A stretch of DNA of 64,000 nucleotides, from assembly GCA_038025085.1 (NCBI GenBank), contig CM076144.1, positions 34,749,501 to 34,813,500 of the forward strand, written 5' to 3'. The DNA is from Tetragonia tetragonoides. Lineage: Eukaryota; Streptophyta; Magnoliopsida; Caryophyllales; Aizoaceae. Position numbers and translations under genes: made by a program. The first letter of the stretch is position 1, and every line of letters begins with the position of its first letter. Shown piece after piece: positions 53,820 through 64,000 of this stretch. The notes beneath the pieces were generated by a model. It made no database searches. It was not told the DNA's origin and worked only from the letters and a program-made list of their open reading frames with translations.

Positions 53820-54532
53820 GGAAAATTTGCGTAGAAACACCTAATAAATTTGTCACTTTGCAAAGAAACACCTAATAATTTTTATTTTTTTTTTGTACAA
53901 AAACACCTAATAAAATAAAAAAATCACTCTCTTAAACCATCACCCATCAATTTCCAGCCATTTTATATATTTTTCTTCCCATTTTACCCTTAGTTATGTT
54001 TAACTCTAATTATTATTATGCTTTAACCCACTTTAAATAATTGTATGAGTTCCTAAAAAATCATTCTTTCCTCCTAATCAGAATCGAATTGATTTTTACT
54101 AATCTCATCTCACCTATCATGCTCAAAGTTTCAAAATTACCACTATTTCTATTCTCTCTCCTAGCAACAACAAAACTCATCCCCACAATTAGGATTAACA
54201 AACCCATCAAAGTTGCAATCATCATCATTATCATCATCAACTACATCACTATATTACCGTCCAATTTAAACCCATACTCTAATCTTAAATCTAACCCTAA
54301 TTATTCAAAGAGTATTAAAGGTGTTGGTGCCAAATAAGTAAGTAATTAATAATTAGACCCGCCAGGTATCGGTAAAACGGGAAGGAAAGCACAAAAAGTG
54401 GTCGTAAAGTGAGGGGTGGTTGTTAAAGTGAGTGATTTCATTTTTATTAGGGGTTTCTGTACAGTAAAAAAAATTATTAGGTATGTTTTCGCAAAGTGGC
54501 TAATTTATTAGGTGTTTTTACGCAAAGTTTCC
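53820..54532. mobile_element. MULE-like MITE with 9-bp TSD
   Basis: TIRs of about 110 bp: left GGAAAATTTGCGTAGAAACA, right end reverse complement GGAAACTTTGCGTAAAAACA, both then CCTAATAAAT...CACTTTGC. TAAATTAAA is duplicated at 53811-53819 and 54533-54541. 713 bp; the ORF inside (54041-54337) is low-complexity and not recognised. Confidence 0.88.
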
Positions 54533-54904
54533 TAAATTAAAAGGACCTCATTCTCTGTTTCATATTACAAATACTAAAAATTAAAGTCTATTCCCGTATT
54601 TCGAAGACTAAAAATTAAATCATATGGTGTTTACTGTTTAAGAATTCAGCAACGTATTTTCTAGGAAAAGACTACATGTACACTAAGTGTATGAGGAGAG
54701 ATATACACAAATCATCCTAACTTTACACTTGGCAACCTACTTGAATATTGGATGAATCTTCTTAAATGTGGGGAAGAATCTCTTTCAAATGAAATTTACA
54801 ATGGATTTTGGATTTGAAATTCAAATGGAAAAGCAAACAATCATTTAATACTAACAAATTTTAATTAATATTTATTTTATAAATTAGAAAATCAGATGAC
54901 TCCT

Positions 54905-55860
54905 TGTCACGTGCTAACATTTAGGCACTGAACCGCCTATGTCAACCCCATGTGCCGCTTCATTCACGATTCATCGGAACTAAGCCCGGCTGCCCAGAAA
55001 CTAAGGAAAGTATGACTGATGTTGCTAGGATAAACACAAGACAAAGGGAACTAAGTATGCAAAGCTTTAAAGAGGAGAGAGAGAGTTTGAGGCAATGATT
55101 TTCATTAATTGCTCAAATGATTCTATGCTCAATGTTATACAGAAATATTCCCTATTTATACACAAAGTAATGTACATAGCTATGCACAAGTGTCTCTCAT
55201 ACACTATCCCAGCAGCAAAGGCACCATGCAACTTGACAAGTGTCGGGCATGCTGAGTTCTCCCCCATGCACCACTTGCCCACTTGCCCACTTGCAAAACT
55301 GATGAATGACGAAATTCTCAGAGGGTTGCCCCACGTGCCCATCTGATTATTGACAAGGCCCCAATCCCGTAATAGGCGCCTCCAAGGCCCAGTAGTGTTG
55401 TCAACCCAAGTCCAACCCAAAGACATGCCAAGTACTTAGTCCAAATTGGGGTAAGTTACCAGTATGAAAGTTAAGCACAGTCCATGTCTCCTCCTGCCAG
55501 AATGAGTAAAGTAGATAAGCCTCTTTAGGGGGTAAGTGGTCCCCTCTGGGCACGATTTTGCGAAAAGTCTACGCCCAGCCACCATGGTGCTCGGTGAGGA
55601 GGAGTGGGACGTTACATCCTCCCCCACCGAAGTCGTTGACGACCCCGTCAACCGAGCTCCCTGTCCCGGTTGCCTTGTGACGCATGTCCCTTGAACGCGT
55701 TCAGCTTGTCGCGGAATTGCCACAGGTCAGCTTCCTTCTCCCAGGAAGCTTCAGTGTCGGGACGACCCTTCCATCTGATCAGGAACTCTCGGTAGTTTAG
55801 GACACCCCATCGCCTAATGACCCTGTCAGCGAGTACCTCTATTACAATTCCCAATCATGG
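54905..55860 (-). mobile_element. Ty3/gypsy chromovirus 3' fragment: chromodomain tail, PPT and LTR
   Basis: Minus-strand frame 55854-55648 reads EVLADRVIRRWGVLNYREFL, IRWKGRPDTEASWEKE, ADLWQFRDKLNAF: the C-terminal chromodomain of a gypsy polyprotein. Downstream comes a polypurine tract (GGTGGGGGAGGA, plus ~55617-55628), then an LTR starting TGTAACGT at 55616. Its probable end is ACGTGACA at 54905, giving TG...CA inverted termini and ~712 bp. A TATA-like TGTATAAATAGGG lies in the LTR. The rest of gag-pol and the 5' LTR are missing. Old plant retroelement, non-functional. Confidence 0.78.
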
Positions 55861-55919
55861 TCCTTGCGGAATCTCCCCCTCCCTTTACAATTTTCCGGGG
55901 ACCTTGCAACGGACTCACC

Positions 55920-55922
<3 letters not shown>

Positions 55923-55985
<63 letters not shown>
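55923..55985. repeat. (CT)n microsatellite
   Basis: About 31 CT units, just beyond the broken 5' side of the chromovirus fragment. Confidence 0.97.
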
Positions 55986-55987
<2 letters not shown>

Positions 55988-57208
55988 GCACAACCCCTTC
56001 AATTATTTTTTCAGTTATATTTAAACGCCGAACTTATTTTCCGGCGAAAATTAGAAATCTCTAAAATCAGTGAAATATAGAATTTCCTAATTGATTAGAT
56101 ACCCACAAATATTCATGTTTCAATGTGTCGAGATAGAACCGAGAAACCTTTTTTTTTTTCTTTTGGGAAGCCATTTTTTCCGGTGAGTTTGCGATCATGT
56201 ATTAACTTGGAAAGATGTAAATTTGCTACCAAAGTCTTCACTAACCAAAAATCGAAGTACTAACTAATTTTGCAATCAATGATGCATTTTTCTACCATGG
56301 ACTTCACTAATGTAAATACAAGTACAAACTAAATTTGCTAACAATGTTTTGATAGATAATGCAATGTACGTGATATTCCAAAACACAAGCTACAAATAAA
56401 GTACTATTATTTAAATTATTATTATTATTATTTCCAGTACAAGTGTACAACACTGACAAGTTAAAACATCATCATTTTATGATAAACAAAACATCATCAT
56501 TTAAAACATATTTGCTACAAATTGTTATATTTATGAGATTAACAATGATAACATCTTCCATGAAAACAAATAACTATTTCCTTCCAAATGCATGTCATCA
56601 ATCATAACAATTTTGCTACCAACTACGACATTTACAAGTTTACAAATAAAAATTATTTTGCTACAATATATTATATTAACCACCTGCTTTGATTGTCATA
56701 CGAAAAAAACTTTTCGTTAAACACGAGAAGAAAAACAACCACAAGAAAGAACGGACGAACACTCTTCGTCGGAAAATTAATCAGAAAAAATGGTGTAAAG
56801 TTTTGCCGGAAAATATGGGTAGAAAAGCATTATCGTATGAATAAGTCGATAACAACCGGGCTCCTCTTTCGCCGGAAAATTCACTTTTCGCCGGGATGTC
56901 GCCGGTGAGTAATCGGAGAAGTTGGAGATGACCGGAAACAATGGAAGCTCGTTTTATTTCCTTTCTGTTTTCTCTCTCATCCCATTTTTTTTGGTCTTTC
57001 ACATTCCCTTTCCCTTTTTTTTTATTTTTTTTTATTTTTTTTTTTTTTTTTGTGTGGCTCCAAACCTCATATTTTTTCCCCTCCTTTGGCCCTCTTATTT
57101 TTCCTCCAAAATCTCCTATTTTCCCTCCACAAGATGAAAAAGAAGATTCTTAATTAGCGACATGTGGATGACTGAGATTATTTGTATATATCTCTCCACA
57201 TACACTTA

Positions 57209-57504
57209 GGGGTCGTTTGGTTGGGGGTAATGATTAAGGGGGTAATGGAATGAATTTTTAGGCTAAAATAGTAAGGTGAAGTGGTGATGAGGGTAATGAT
57301 TAGGGGGAGTAATGAAGAAAATGAAGGAAAATAGGGTAATATCATTACCCTAAGGGGATGTGGGTTTCAATTATGCCTCAATTGGGGGTAATCATTACCC
57401 TCATTCTCACAAAATCTAACCTCCACTACCTCACATACCTCCCATTTTAGCCTATAAATTTATTGCATTACCCCCTTAATTATTACTCCCAACCAAACGG
57501 CCCC
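57209..57504. mobile_element. Tourist-like MITE, inserted in the right TIR of the 54665 MULE
   Basis: Ends GGGGTCGTTTGGTTGGG and CCCAACCAAACGGCCCC are inverted, flanked by TTA left and TAA right. The interior is palindrome-rich with GGGTAATGATTA/TAATCATTACCC words. 296 bp. Removing it restores the pairing of the surrounding MULE ends. Confidence 0.85.
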
Positions 57505-57536
57505 TAATATATGTGTATCATGGTCCTATTTTCTAG

Positions 57537-58231
57537 CAAATTCATCAAGCTTGAGTTTGAAGAAAGGCTTGAGAATATGCGCGTACACGCATTGCAAGGA
57601 TAAGCATATATGAATGTATTATGACAGGTGGACAAGTAAAGATTAGTATGATTGGTCATATGTAAGCACTAAGCAGACGTGTTACTAATTTACTATGAGT
57701 ATGATGAATTTTAAAAAAGATATAAAGGGGGTCTTCGGATAAAGACTCATGAAGATTAAAAACGATCAACGATGTAAATGTGAAAGACCAGAACAAAAAC
57801 ATACTCTACAATATTGGTAAACTGCAAAACGCTAAATTATATTAGTGCAACAACCAGAATATAATTGCGTCTTACAAAAAACAACGCATATGAAATCCGG
57901 CGGGAAAGTCTTCTAGGTTAATTTGTCATATGGATATTTTACTTAGGCTATGTTCTTTTTATTTGTATAAAAATGAATTTAATTGAACCGAATTCAAACT
58001 TTGTCATCTTAAAATTTGTACAAATATTTTTAATATTGCAGTCATTTAAAAGTATATTTTATAATTATCATTATGAGTGATAAGATTCACATGAACTAAA
58101 CTGAATTAAATTTAAGATGACAAGAACGTAGCGTTAACAAGTTTATCCGTATTGGATACGTATTTGTCTATCATCTCATACTTCGCGCATATCAAACATA
58201 GGGTCATTTCTTTGGGTTCCGGGCAAATTAT
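57537..58231. other. AT-rich intergenic
   Basis: No recognisable feature. Confidence 0.4.
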
Positions 58232-58242
58232 AAACTGCTGAA

Positions 58243-58443
58243 CCAATGAGGTGTAGTTGAGTGTAGGGATTCATCTATCCTTAACTAAAGTCGAGGGTTC
58301 GAACCTCGCCTTGGGCATGAGTAGCTTTAAATTTCTTGGCTAGTTGTCCCACCTTTTGAGGTATCTACAAGCCAGCGTGAGCAAATAATCACTGTAGTTG
58401 ATGATAAATACCCTTGGTTGTAATTTTGTAAACCAAAAATTGA
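58243..58443 (+). mobile_element. SINE with 11-bp TSD
   Basis: Starts CCAATGAGGTGTAGTTGAG, has a perfect B box GGTTCGAACC and ends TTTTGTAAACCAAAAATTG. AAACTGCTGAA is duplicated at 58232-58242 and 58444-58454. About 200 bp; tRNA-derived SINE of a family different from that at 39936. Confidence 0.85.
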
Positions 58444-58798
58444 AAACTGCTGAATTGATGAGAAAGAACGAGCGTTATAATGTGTCCAGTTTGATTGGTG
58501 AACCGAACAAGTCTATAACTGTAGCTGAGGGCAACATTCCCTAATTTTGCGCATTGTCTGTACGTCTATATATTGCTACAGGCCCATAACACTGAGATCC
58601 AAGTATCTTAATGCATCAGTCTGAAGCCCAATCCATGCCAAAGCCACTTTCCTACCATTCTCCATTTTCATGCTTGCGCATTTGAGGTAAAATATGGAAA
58701 GGAGTGGGCCGCTGTGGCACTTTAAAGATCAGTTTAAATGGGTGCGCTGCTTTCTAATACAAATCATATGTCATTAATCAGAGGTTAATACCTGTCCG

Positions 58799-59705
58799 GG
58801 GTGCACATCGGCCCAAATCCAGACCGAATCGGACCGGATCAAAAATCGGAAAAACTAGAACAGGGGATCGGAGACCGGACCGAGTAGATCCGGTCAATTA
58901 ACCGAACCGGAGGCATGATCGGCGAAGACCGGTCTAGTCTTTTCTTCAAAAAATAAAAAATAAAAATAAAAATCTGGATTTATATAATCTTCATTTTCGT
59001 TTTATGTCCTCACACTCAATTCTCTCTCTAAAATCCCTCTTCACCCTCACCATTTTTATACAGATAAATTCTGGGCTCCTCATATTCAAGCTTCAATTGC
59101 GACTTTGAGCTCGATCTACTGGGTCACCTCGTCTTCTCCATATAATCTCTCTCTTCAAGCAAGGTTCTAAAGAGTTAGTATGGTTTCAGCCATGAAACTC
59201 AAAGAGCCTCATCCTAACTTGAGAGTTACCGTAATTTGCGATTCTAGGCGAGTTTAATCTCGGAGTAGTCATTAAAGGTGAGGTAAGATCTTTGATTTCT
59301 TGAAGTCTGATGCTAGTAGGCTTCAATTTTGTGAGGTTTTGGTTTGTTTTGAGTTATTGGGGTCATTTGTTGCAAATGTGAAGAGAGATTAAATGTCCGT
59401 GAGAAGTTGAGAGCTGAGAAAATACTAGTGAGAATGACGGCTAGAAGGTTTAGGTCAAGAGGCAAGCAACTATTTAAAGGAAACAGGGTTTTAGCTCCCC
59501 CAAAAAAAAAAAAAAAAAAAAAACATATAATGACAACGGTCTGGTCCGGTCCAAACCCGGAGGCCGCCGGGTTTTGGACCGGCTGGACCGAGACCCGGAC
59601 TTTGAGAATATGAGGATAGAGGACCGGACCGGAAACCTTCGGTCCGGTCTTGACCGGTCCGATCCCGGTAAAAAATCGGAATGGACCGAAAAGTGTGCAG
59701 CCCTA
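58799..59705. mobile_element. hAT-like non-autonomous element 1 (GGACCGG-rich)
   Basis: Left GGGGTGCACA and right TGTGCAGCCCTA are inverted. Dense subterminal GGACCGG/CCGGTCC words in both orientations are typical of hAT transposase-binding arrays. CCTGTCC lies immediately left (58791-58797) and CCTGTCCC right (59706-59713). No transposase; a poly-A run at 59501-59523. Confidence 0.72.
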
Positions 59706-59713
59706 CCTGTCCC

Positions 59714-60415
59714 AAGGGATGTTCACTTCTTGGTTCGGACCGTAAATCGAACCGAGACCGATCGATTTTGGTCCGGACCAACCCGACCCGAAGACATTTT
59801 GGTCTGGTCCGTGGTCCAAGAATTTTCAACATTTCGATCCTTGGTTCGGTCCTGGATCGACCCGGCTAACCGTAGACCGGACCGTGGATCGATAAATAAT
59901 ACTTTTTTTATTTTTATTTTTATTTTTTTTTAAATATGACAAGAAAGAATTTTTTAAGTCATTTATGTTAGACATTATAAATATTCAATGTTTACCCATT
60001 TATGTTAGACATTATAAATGTTCATATCATTTGATATGCTTATGTCATTTTTTTTAGAAGAGAATGCTTAAGTCATTTAAAAATTGACTTTATCCTTTAA
60101 GAAAAGTTGCAAACTATATCAAAAATAACTATTATTTTTATGAAGCAAATTTCTTCAAAAAAAAAATATTAGATCTTATCAAAAAAAAAATATTAAAATA
60201 ATTAATTAAGAGAAAAAGAAGAATAGTGAATTGGTCTATTGGTCCAGTTCGGTCCGGTCCATAATATTTATCGATCTAGACCGGATCGGACCAATGCCTT
60301 TTTGGTCTGGAGACCGAATCGGACCAATGCCTTTTTGGTCTGGTCCATGGCAATACTATCCATGATTTTCGGTCCATTGGTCCAGCTGGTATGGTCCGGT
60401 CAACGAACACCCCTA
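59714..60415. mobile_element. hAT-like non-autonomous element 2
   Basis: Left AAGGGATGTTCACTT and reverse-complemented right TAGGGGTGTTCGTTG. A perfect 8-bp TSD CCTGTCCC lies at 59706-59713 and 60416-60423, the hAT hallmark. It carries subterminal GGACCGG-type repeats like element 1. 702 bp. Confidence 0.8.
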
Positions 60416-60566
60416 CCTGTCCCACAATATTGGTCTCATACTAAACTCTGTCAACCTATCGTTAGTTTTATTGTTTAGTGACATAATTATCATTAATAAT
60501 TATGATTAATAAAATCATCTAAACATTAATTGGGTTTAGATCTAACTTCTCTCTCCTGTTTCAACA

Positions 60567-60680
60567 ATGGCTTCCGCTTTCTCTCTCCTCCCTTCCACCT
60601 CCTCAACCACCTCCCTTCACACCACCACCAGGTCCACCACCACAGCCAAATTTATGAGGGTTTATAACAGCCCAACATAG
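60567..60680 (+). pseudogene. Transit-peptide-like gene fragment
   Basis: A 37-codon frame reads MASAFSLLPSTSSTTSLHTT and then TRSTTTAKFMRVYNSPT: Ser/Thr-rich, acid-free, with MAS start, exactly like a plastid transit peptide. A CT-rich leader precedes it. After ~30 codons it runs into TTTATAACAGCCCAA, repeated nearby, and stops. Most likely the first part of a gene for a plastid protein, captured or truncated; parent gene not identified. Confidence 0.4.
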
Positions 60681-61474
60681 TGGGTTTTTAACAGCCCAAA
60701 ATAGAGGAATAAGAGGAGGATCAACCAATTGAATAAATGGTGAAATCTAATTGTGTTCAAGGCAAAAGGGAAGTAAGGAAAATTAGGTAACTGAAGAAGA
60801 ACATATTTAAAAAGTGTTGTAGGTTTTGGATTAATGGAGAACATGGAGATATGGAGAGGAAAGATAAAATGGCAATTTCAAAATTCCAGAAAAGCAAACT
60901 GATTTAACTCGCTTGAAATTGGTTTTTTTCCCTTGCTCTAATGGACGGATAAGAGGAAGGAGATGATTAGCCCATCAAATGAGCTTCAATCTCACATCCA
61001 AAGCTCTTGAAACCACATTTATCCAAAATCCCCAATTCAATTTGCGAATCTAGATGAACTCAGACTTCTCAAATGAGAAATGTGGGAGTGATGCTGAGAG
61101 ATGAAGATGGAGAAATGAAGAACGAGATGAGACACGAGTGTGAGGTGTTGAGGAGAGAGGAAAATGGCGGCTTTGAGCTAACGAACCCACAACAATGGCA
61201 AGAAGAACAAACAGACTAGGGAGGGAGAAAGAAAAATATTAAACTGTTAAAAAGGAAAAAGAAAGGAAAATTCATTTTAATTTTTATTTAAGTAGCAATT
61301 AACCATGCCTAATCAGTAAAACTTAACGGAAGACTGACGGTGTTTGGTATTGGACCAATATTATAGGACATGTATTCACTTCGGATTATTGTCGTAGATA
61401 TATCATCTTGGGATTATTTTTGTCTGATAGGTGAAACTTCGGATTATTTGTATTAAATTTTCCTTTCATTAATG

Positions 61475-61586
61475 TTATATATTTTTTTTTTTGGTTTGGC
61501 AACGTTTCTCTTTGGGCGTGGTTCAAAGACACTTCCTAACACACGGTCTCGGATATTGCACGAATTAATTCGTGTAGATACATATT
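61475..61586 (-). mobile_element. 5'-truncated SINE, same family as 39936-40107
   Basis: Shares TTTGGGCGTGG, CACGGTCTCGGATATT and CACGAATTAATTCGTGTA with the 3' half of the SINE at 39.9-40.1 kb, same orientation, with a T-run (poly-A tail on minus) at 61475-61488. The A and B boxes are missing. Confidence 0.75.
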
Positions 61587-61619
61587 ATACAGAGCTTTAA
61601 ATAAAGAAAATGCGAATAA

Positions 61620-61990
61620 ATTAGCCGCTATCAGTCTATCACCATCTCACCAATTCACCATGGCCATTGCCCATGGTTAGTTACTTAGATAGGCTTATAA
61701 GGGGCCTTCCCGGCATCAAGTTAAGGCCGTAGTCCTAGCTTGTCAAACGTCGCCTTTCCTCCACTGCTCTCATTGTCGAAGCTTTTTCCATGTTATGTTC
61801 TTCTTTTGATTCTTGTGTGTTTAGTCATGTAAAGGGAGTTGGCAATGTGGTGGCACACTATGTGGCGGGACTTTGTTCTAGTGTATTTAGGAGGTGAGCT
61901 TGTGTACTTTTAAAACTTCTACCACGACGTCCTGGCCTTGTCGAGATTTGATTATTGCTGTAATGAATAAATGCTTCCTATCCCAACTCA
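61620..61990 (+). mobile_element. LINE 3' remnant (end of RNase H)
   Basis: The plus-strand frame reads SHVKGVGNVVAHYVAGLCSS then VFRR and a stop: the HVxRxGNxVAHxLA motif ending plant LINE RNase H domains. Upstream frames are broken. Not the same copy as the minus-strand LINE at 38 kb. Confidence 0.7.
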
Positions 61991-62458
61991 CGTGTTACTT
62001 ATTTACAAAACTTGTTAGTTTGCTTCTTATATTAGGGTTTTCTTGTGTTGCTTCAGATTTGATTACTTAACTAACCCTTCGGTAGTTTGGTAAAAAGAAT
62101 TCTCACGTGGCGAATAAGGCGCTAGTCGTGAGTTGTGATTAAGGCTGGCAATGAGTGGTGGGTTTATGGATACCCGCTCTACCCGCTCCGAATAAATAGA
62201 TGAAAACCCGTTTAAATGAGTTTTTTGGTGGGTGGTGGGTGGATCGGGTGGTAGGTCGGGTGGGATTCAGGTGATGATTTTTCACCCGCGAACCCGACCC
62301 ACTAATCCAGCCATCACCCGTTTAATGTCTTAATATATATTTATACGAAAAAAACACAACACAAATCCTAATATTTTCTTTGTCCTCCGTCATACGTTCA
62401 GCCGCTTAACCCTTCAATACCTTCTTTCTCTCTCTTTCTATCTGCTTATAGGAAGGAA

Positions 62459-64000
62459 CTAGTTACATTCCCGTGCGATACACGGTTAGTGTGTTAATAT
62501 TAAATAAAATATTTTTAAATGTATATTTCAAGAAATCTTTCGGATATGTCATATCTGGACCATAAATATGCATATGTAATATCCCCTTAATATGCTACAA
62601 ACCTACAATATTGCATCAATGGTAAGACGGAATGCAAAAAATACTTCGTATAAAACATCTCATTTATCGTTAATATGATATAAATCTGCTGGTTTGTATA
62701 GAAAATTTGTTTATTATTTTTATTGCAATTTACTCCACTATCTAGTGTCCAATATCCAATCCAAAAGATCACCACTACCACTACTGCAACCATATTATTA
62801 TTATTATTTTACTGCAATTTACTCCGATATCCAGTTTAAAAAAATAAAATCATAACTATCAAATGGATGCAGTAAAATTAAGTTGAAATTTTTGGAATTG
62901 GAACTCCAAATGTATAAGTCAAAGTCAAAACCAAAATTATAATTTGAATGTCGATCTAAATGTTCACTCCAAATCAAATAGTTTGATTTGGCTCGATATA
63001 GATTTTATATTTGATTCAAATAAATTTCAACAATTACATTACATTAAATTAACCACATACATTGAATCATGAGTTAATTAAGTGTGAATCAAATTCAAAG
63101 TATGAACGTAAAGCATTAATTATTAGTATGACATGGATTACACGTGTCAAATAATGATAATAGGAAGCGCCTACATAGATACATATGTGTCCATCTAACA
63201 ACGTGCAACATCCACTTATATATATATACTAGTTATATTCCGGTCGATGCACGGTTTGTGTGTTTATAACAAATAAAATATTTTCATTGGTACAAATTTG
63301 AAATAATTTTTTTGCCAATGTCACATGTTGCTACGAAATAATCTGTGAACTTCTCCCTTTCTATACTCAAATCAACTTTCTTGCTTTCTTATTTGATTCT
63401 AGTTGCATGGCCCGTGTGATGCACACGATTTTTTTATAAAAATATTTGGTTCCAAATAAAAAAAAATTCATTGCAATTTATTAAACACATTCTCTAACAT
63501 GCATATGGTGCCTAATAGAAGATACATGCACATATACTAATAGTACTAATTGAAGATACGTGCACCCATACTATGACGTTACGCTAATAATTACATATAG
63601 TCTTAATAGAAGATACATGCACCTATACTATTTGATGATATGAAAATATTTGCTTGTGTCAAAACTTATGTGTCAATCTAGCAATGGTGCATATTCCTCG
63701 TGCATTACACAATTTATTTTAAAAAAATTGTTGCATTATTTATATGGGGTAGTAAACTTAATAGCACACATTACTCTAAAAAAATGTTAATAGATTGAAC
63801 TTGGTGTTTTTTCTTTCCTATAGAAAGCAAATTATATACTTACCCAAGCCATGAATTCTTTAGAGCATATTTCATGCCAAAAATACTTTAATTCAAAGTA
63901 TGAAATAATATTTGTTGGATTTGTCTTGAAAAGTACTTTCATTCTACTTATATAGTATAAATGAAAATCGTGGTCTAAAATCGACATCGAAAAACAAAAT
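62459..64000 (-). mobile_element. Cluster of Helitron copies (minus orientation), continuing off the window
   Basis: Minus-strand 3' ends with hairpin and CTAG at 62459-62490 (CCGTGTATCGCACGGGAATGTAACTAG), 63229-63260 (ATAACTAG) and 63399-63430 (CATGCAACTAG). Sequence between them matches 50.9-53.3 kb in reverse: TAGGTTTGTAGCATATTAAG, GTAGTGGTAGTGGTGATCTT and GATTTGAGTATA words. Order of units is conserved. Confidence 0.72.

Larger units (their letters stand above)
54665..57526. mobile_element. Large MULE-like element with nested insertions
   Basis: Left end GAAAAGACTACATGTACACT AAGTGTATGAGGAGAGATATA pairs with the right end (reverse complement ...CATGATACACATATATTA, then AGTGTATGTGGAGAGATATA after removing the MITE at 57209-57504). 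TATTTTCTAG is duplicated at 54655-54664 and 57527-57536. It encloses a truncated chromovirus (54905-55860) and a (CT)n run. TIRs are diverged, so boundaries are moderately certain. Confidence 0.6.

Noticed and set aside
54041..54337. 98-aa Ile-rich hydrophobic ORF
   Set aside because: Lies inside a MULE MITE and consists of AT-rich low-complexity sequence; no signal for a real membrane protein.
56693..57153. Phe/Ser/Arg-rich ORFs
   Set aside because: T- and C-rich non-coding sequence near CCGGCGAAAA leader-like words; no domain.
59491..59933. Arg/Asp/Gly-rich 113-119-aa frames
   Set aside because: Translation of hAT GGACCGG repeats.
62100..62400. Possible hAT MITE with GGCTGGCAATGAGTGG and GGGTCGGGT/ACCCGACCC words
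   Set aside because: Inverted words exist, but I could not find a target duplication or matching ends; left unannotated.

Overview
This 64 kb window is eukaryotic nuclear DNA from a flowering plant, almost certainly a eudicot. Genes are intron-rich with GT-AG junctions, the background is AT-rich, and organ-specific, BURP and plastid/mitochondrial asparaginyl-tRNA synthetase families are present. MULE, hAT, Tourist, Helitron, SINE, LINE and Ty3/gypsy remnants are dense. A Caryophyllales source is a weak guess from the repeat style only. There are no operons, CRISPR arrays or bacterial features.

Layout. (1) 0.1-1.4 kb, minus: organ-specific S2/P4-type secreted protein, two exons. (2) 2.1-5.4 kb: tandem repeats, a MULE-type MITE and a Tourist/hAT-like MITE. 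(3) 5.4-7.4 kb, plus: BURP-domain gene whose last exon is split by a 1,265-bp MULE with a perfect 9-bp target duplication. (4) 8.0-25.1 kb, minus: a 15-exon organellar asparaginyl-tRNA synthetase gene stretched to 17 kb because two introns carry large arrays of one ~311-bp satellite family, in opposite orientations. (5) 25.8-28.0 kb, plus: protein with two U1-type C2H2 zinc fingers, divergent from the synthetase. (6) 29.5-33.9 kb, plus: PEX19, the peroxisomal membrane-protein chaperone. (7) 34.5-37.0 kb, minus: pectin methylesterase of the PME68/At5g47500 type. (8) 38-41 kb: LINE remnant, SINE with an 18-bp TSD, MITE and a degenerate tRNA-Ile(AAU). (9) 41.9-47.4 kb, minus: GT8 glycosyltransferase of the PGSIP7/8 type with a membrane-spanning C-terminus. 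(10) 47.4-64 kb: gene-poor and TE-rich, with Helitron-end clusters in inverted arrangement, three MULE/hAT systems with readable target duplications, a truncated chromovirus and two LINE/SINE remnants.

The genes are unrelated housekeeping and cell-wall genes in an ordinary plant gene island; nothing suggests a pathway cluster. The most notable structures are the twin satellite arrays inside one essential gene, with a reading frame that stays open in both diverged subfamilies; the MULE-split BURP exon; the repeated Helitron double-terminus unit; and two hAT elements sharing one target site. Exon coordinates come from reading splice sites and reading frame by eye and matching known family sequences; none was computed or checked against transcripts.
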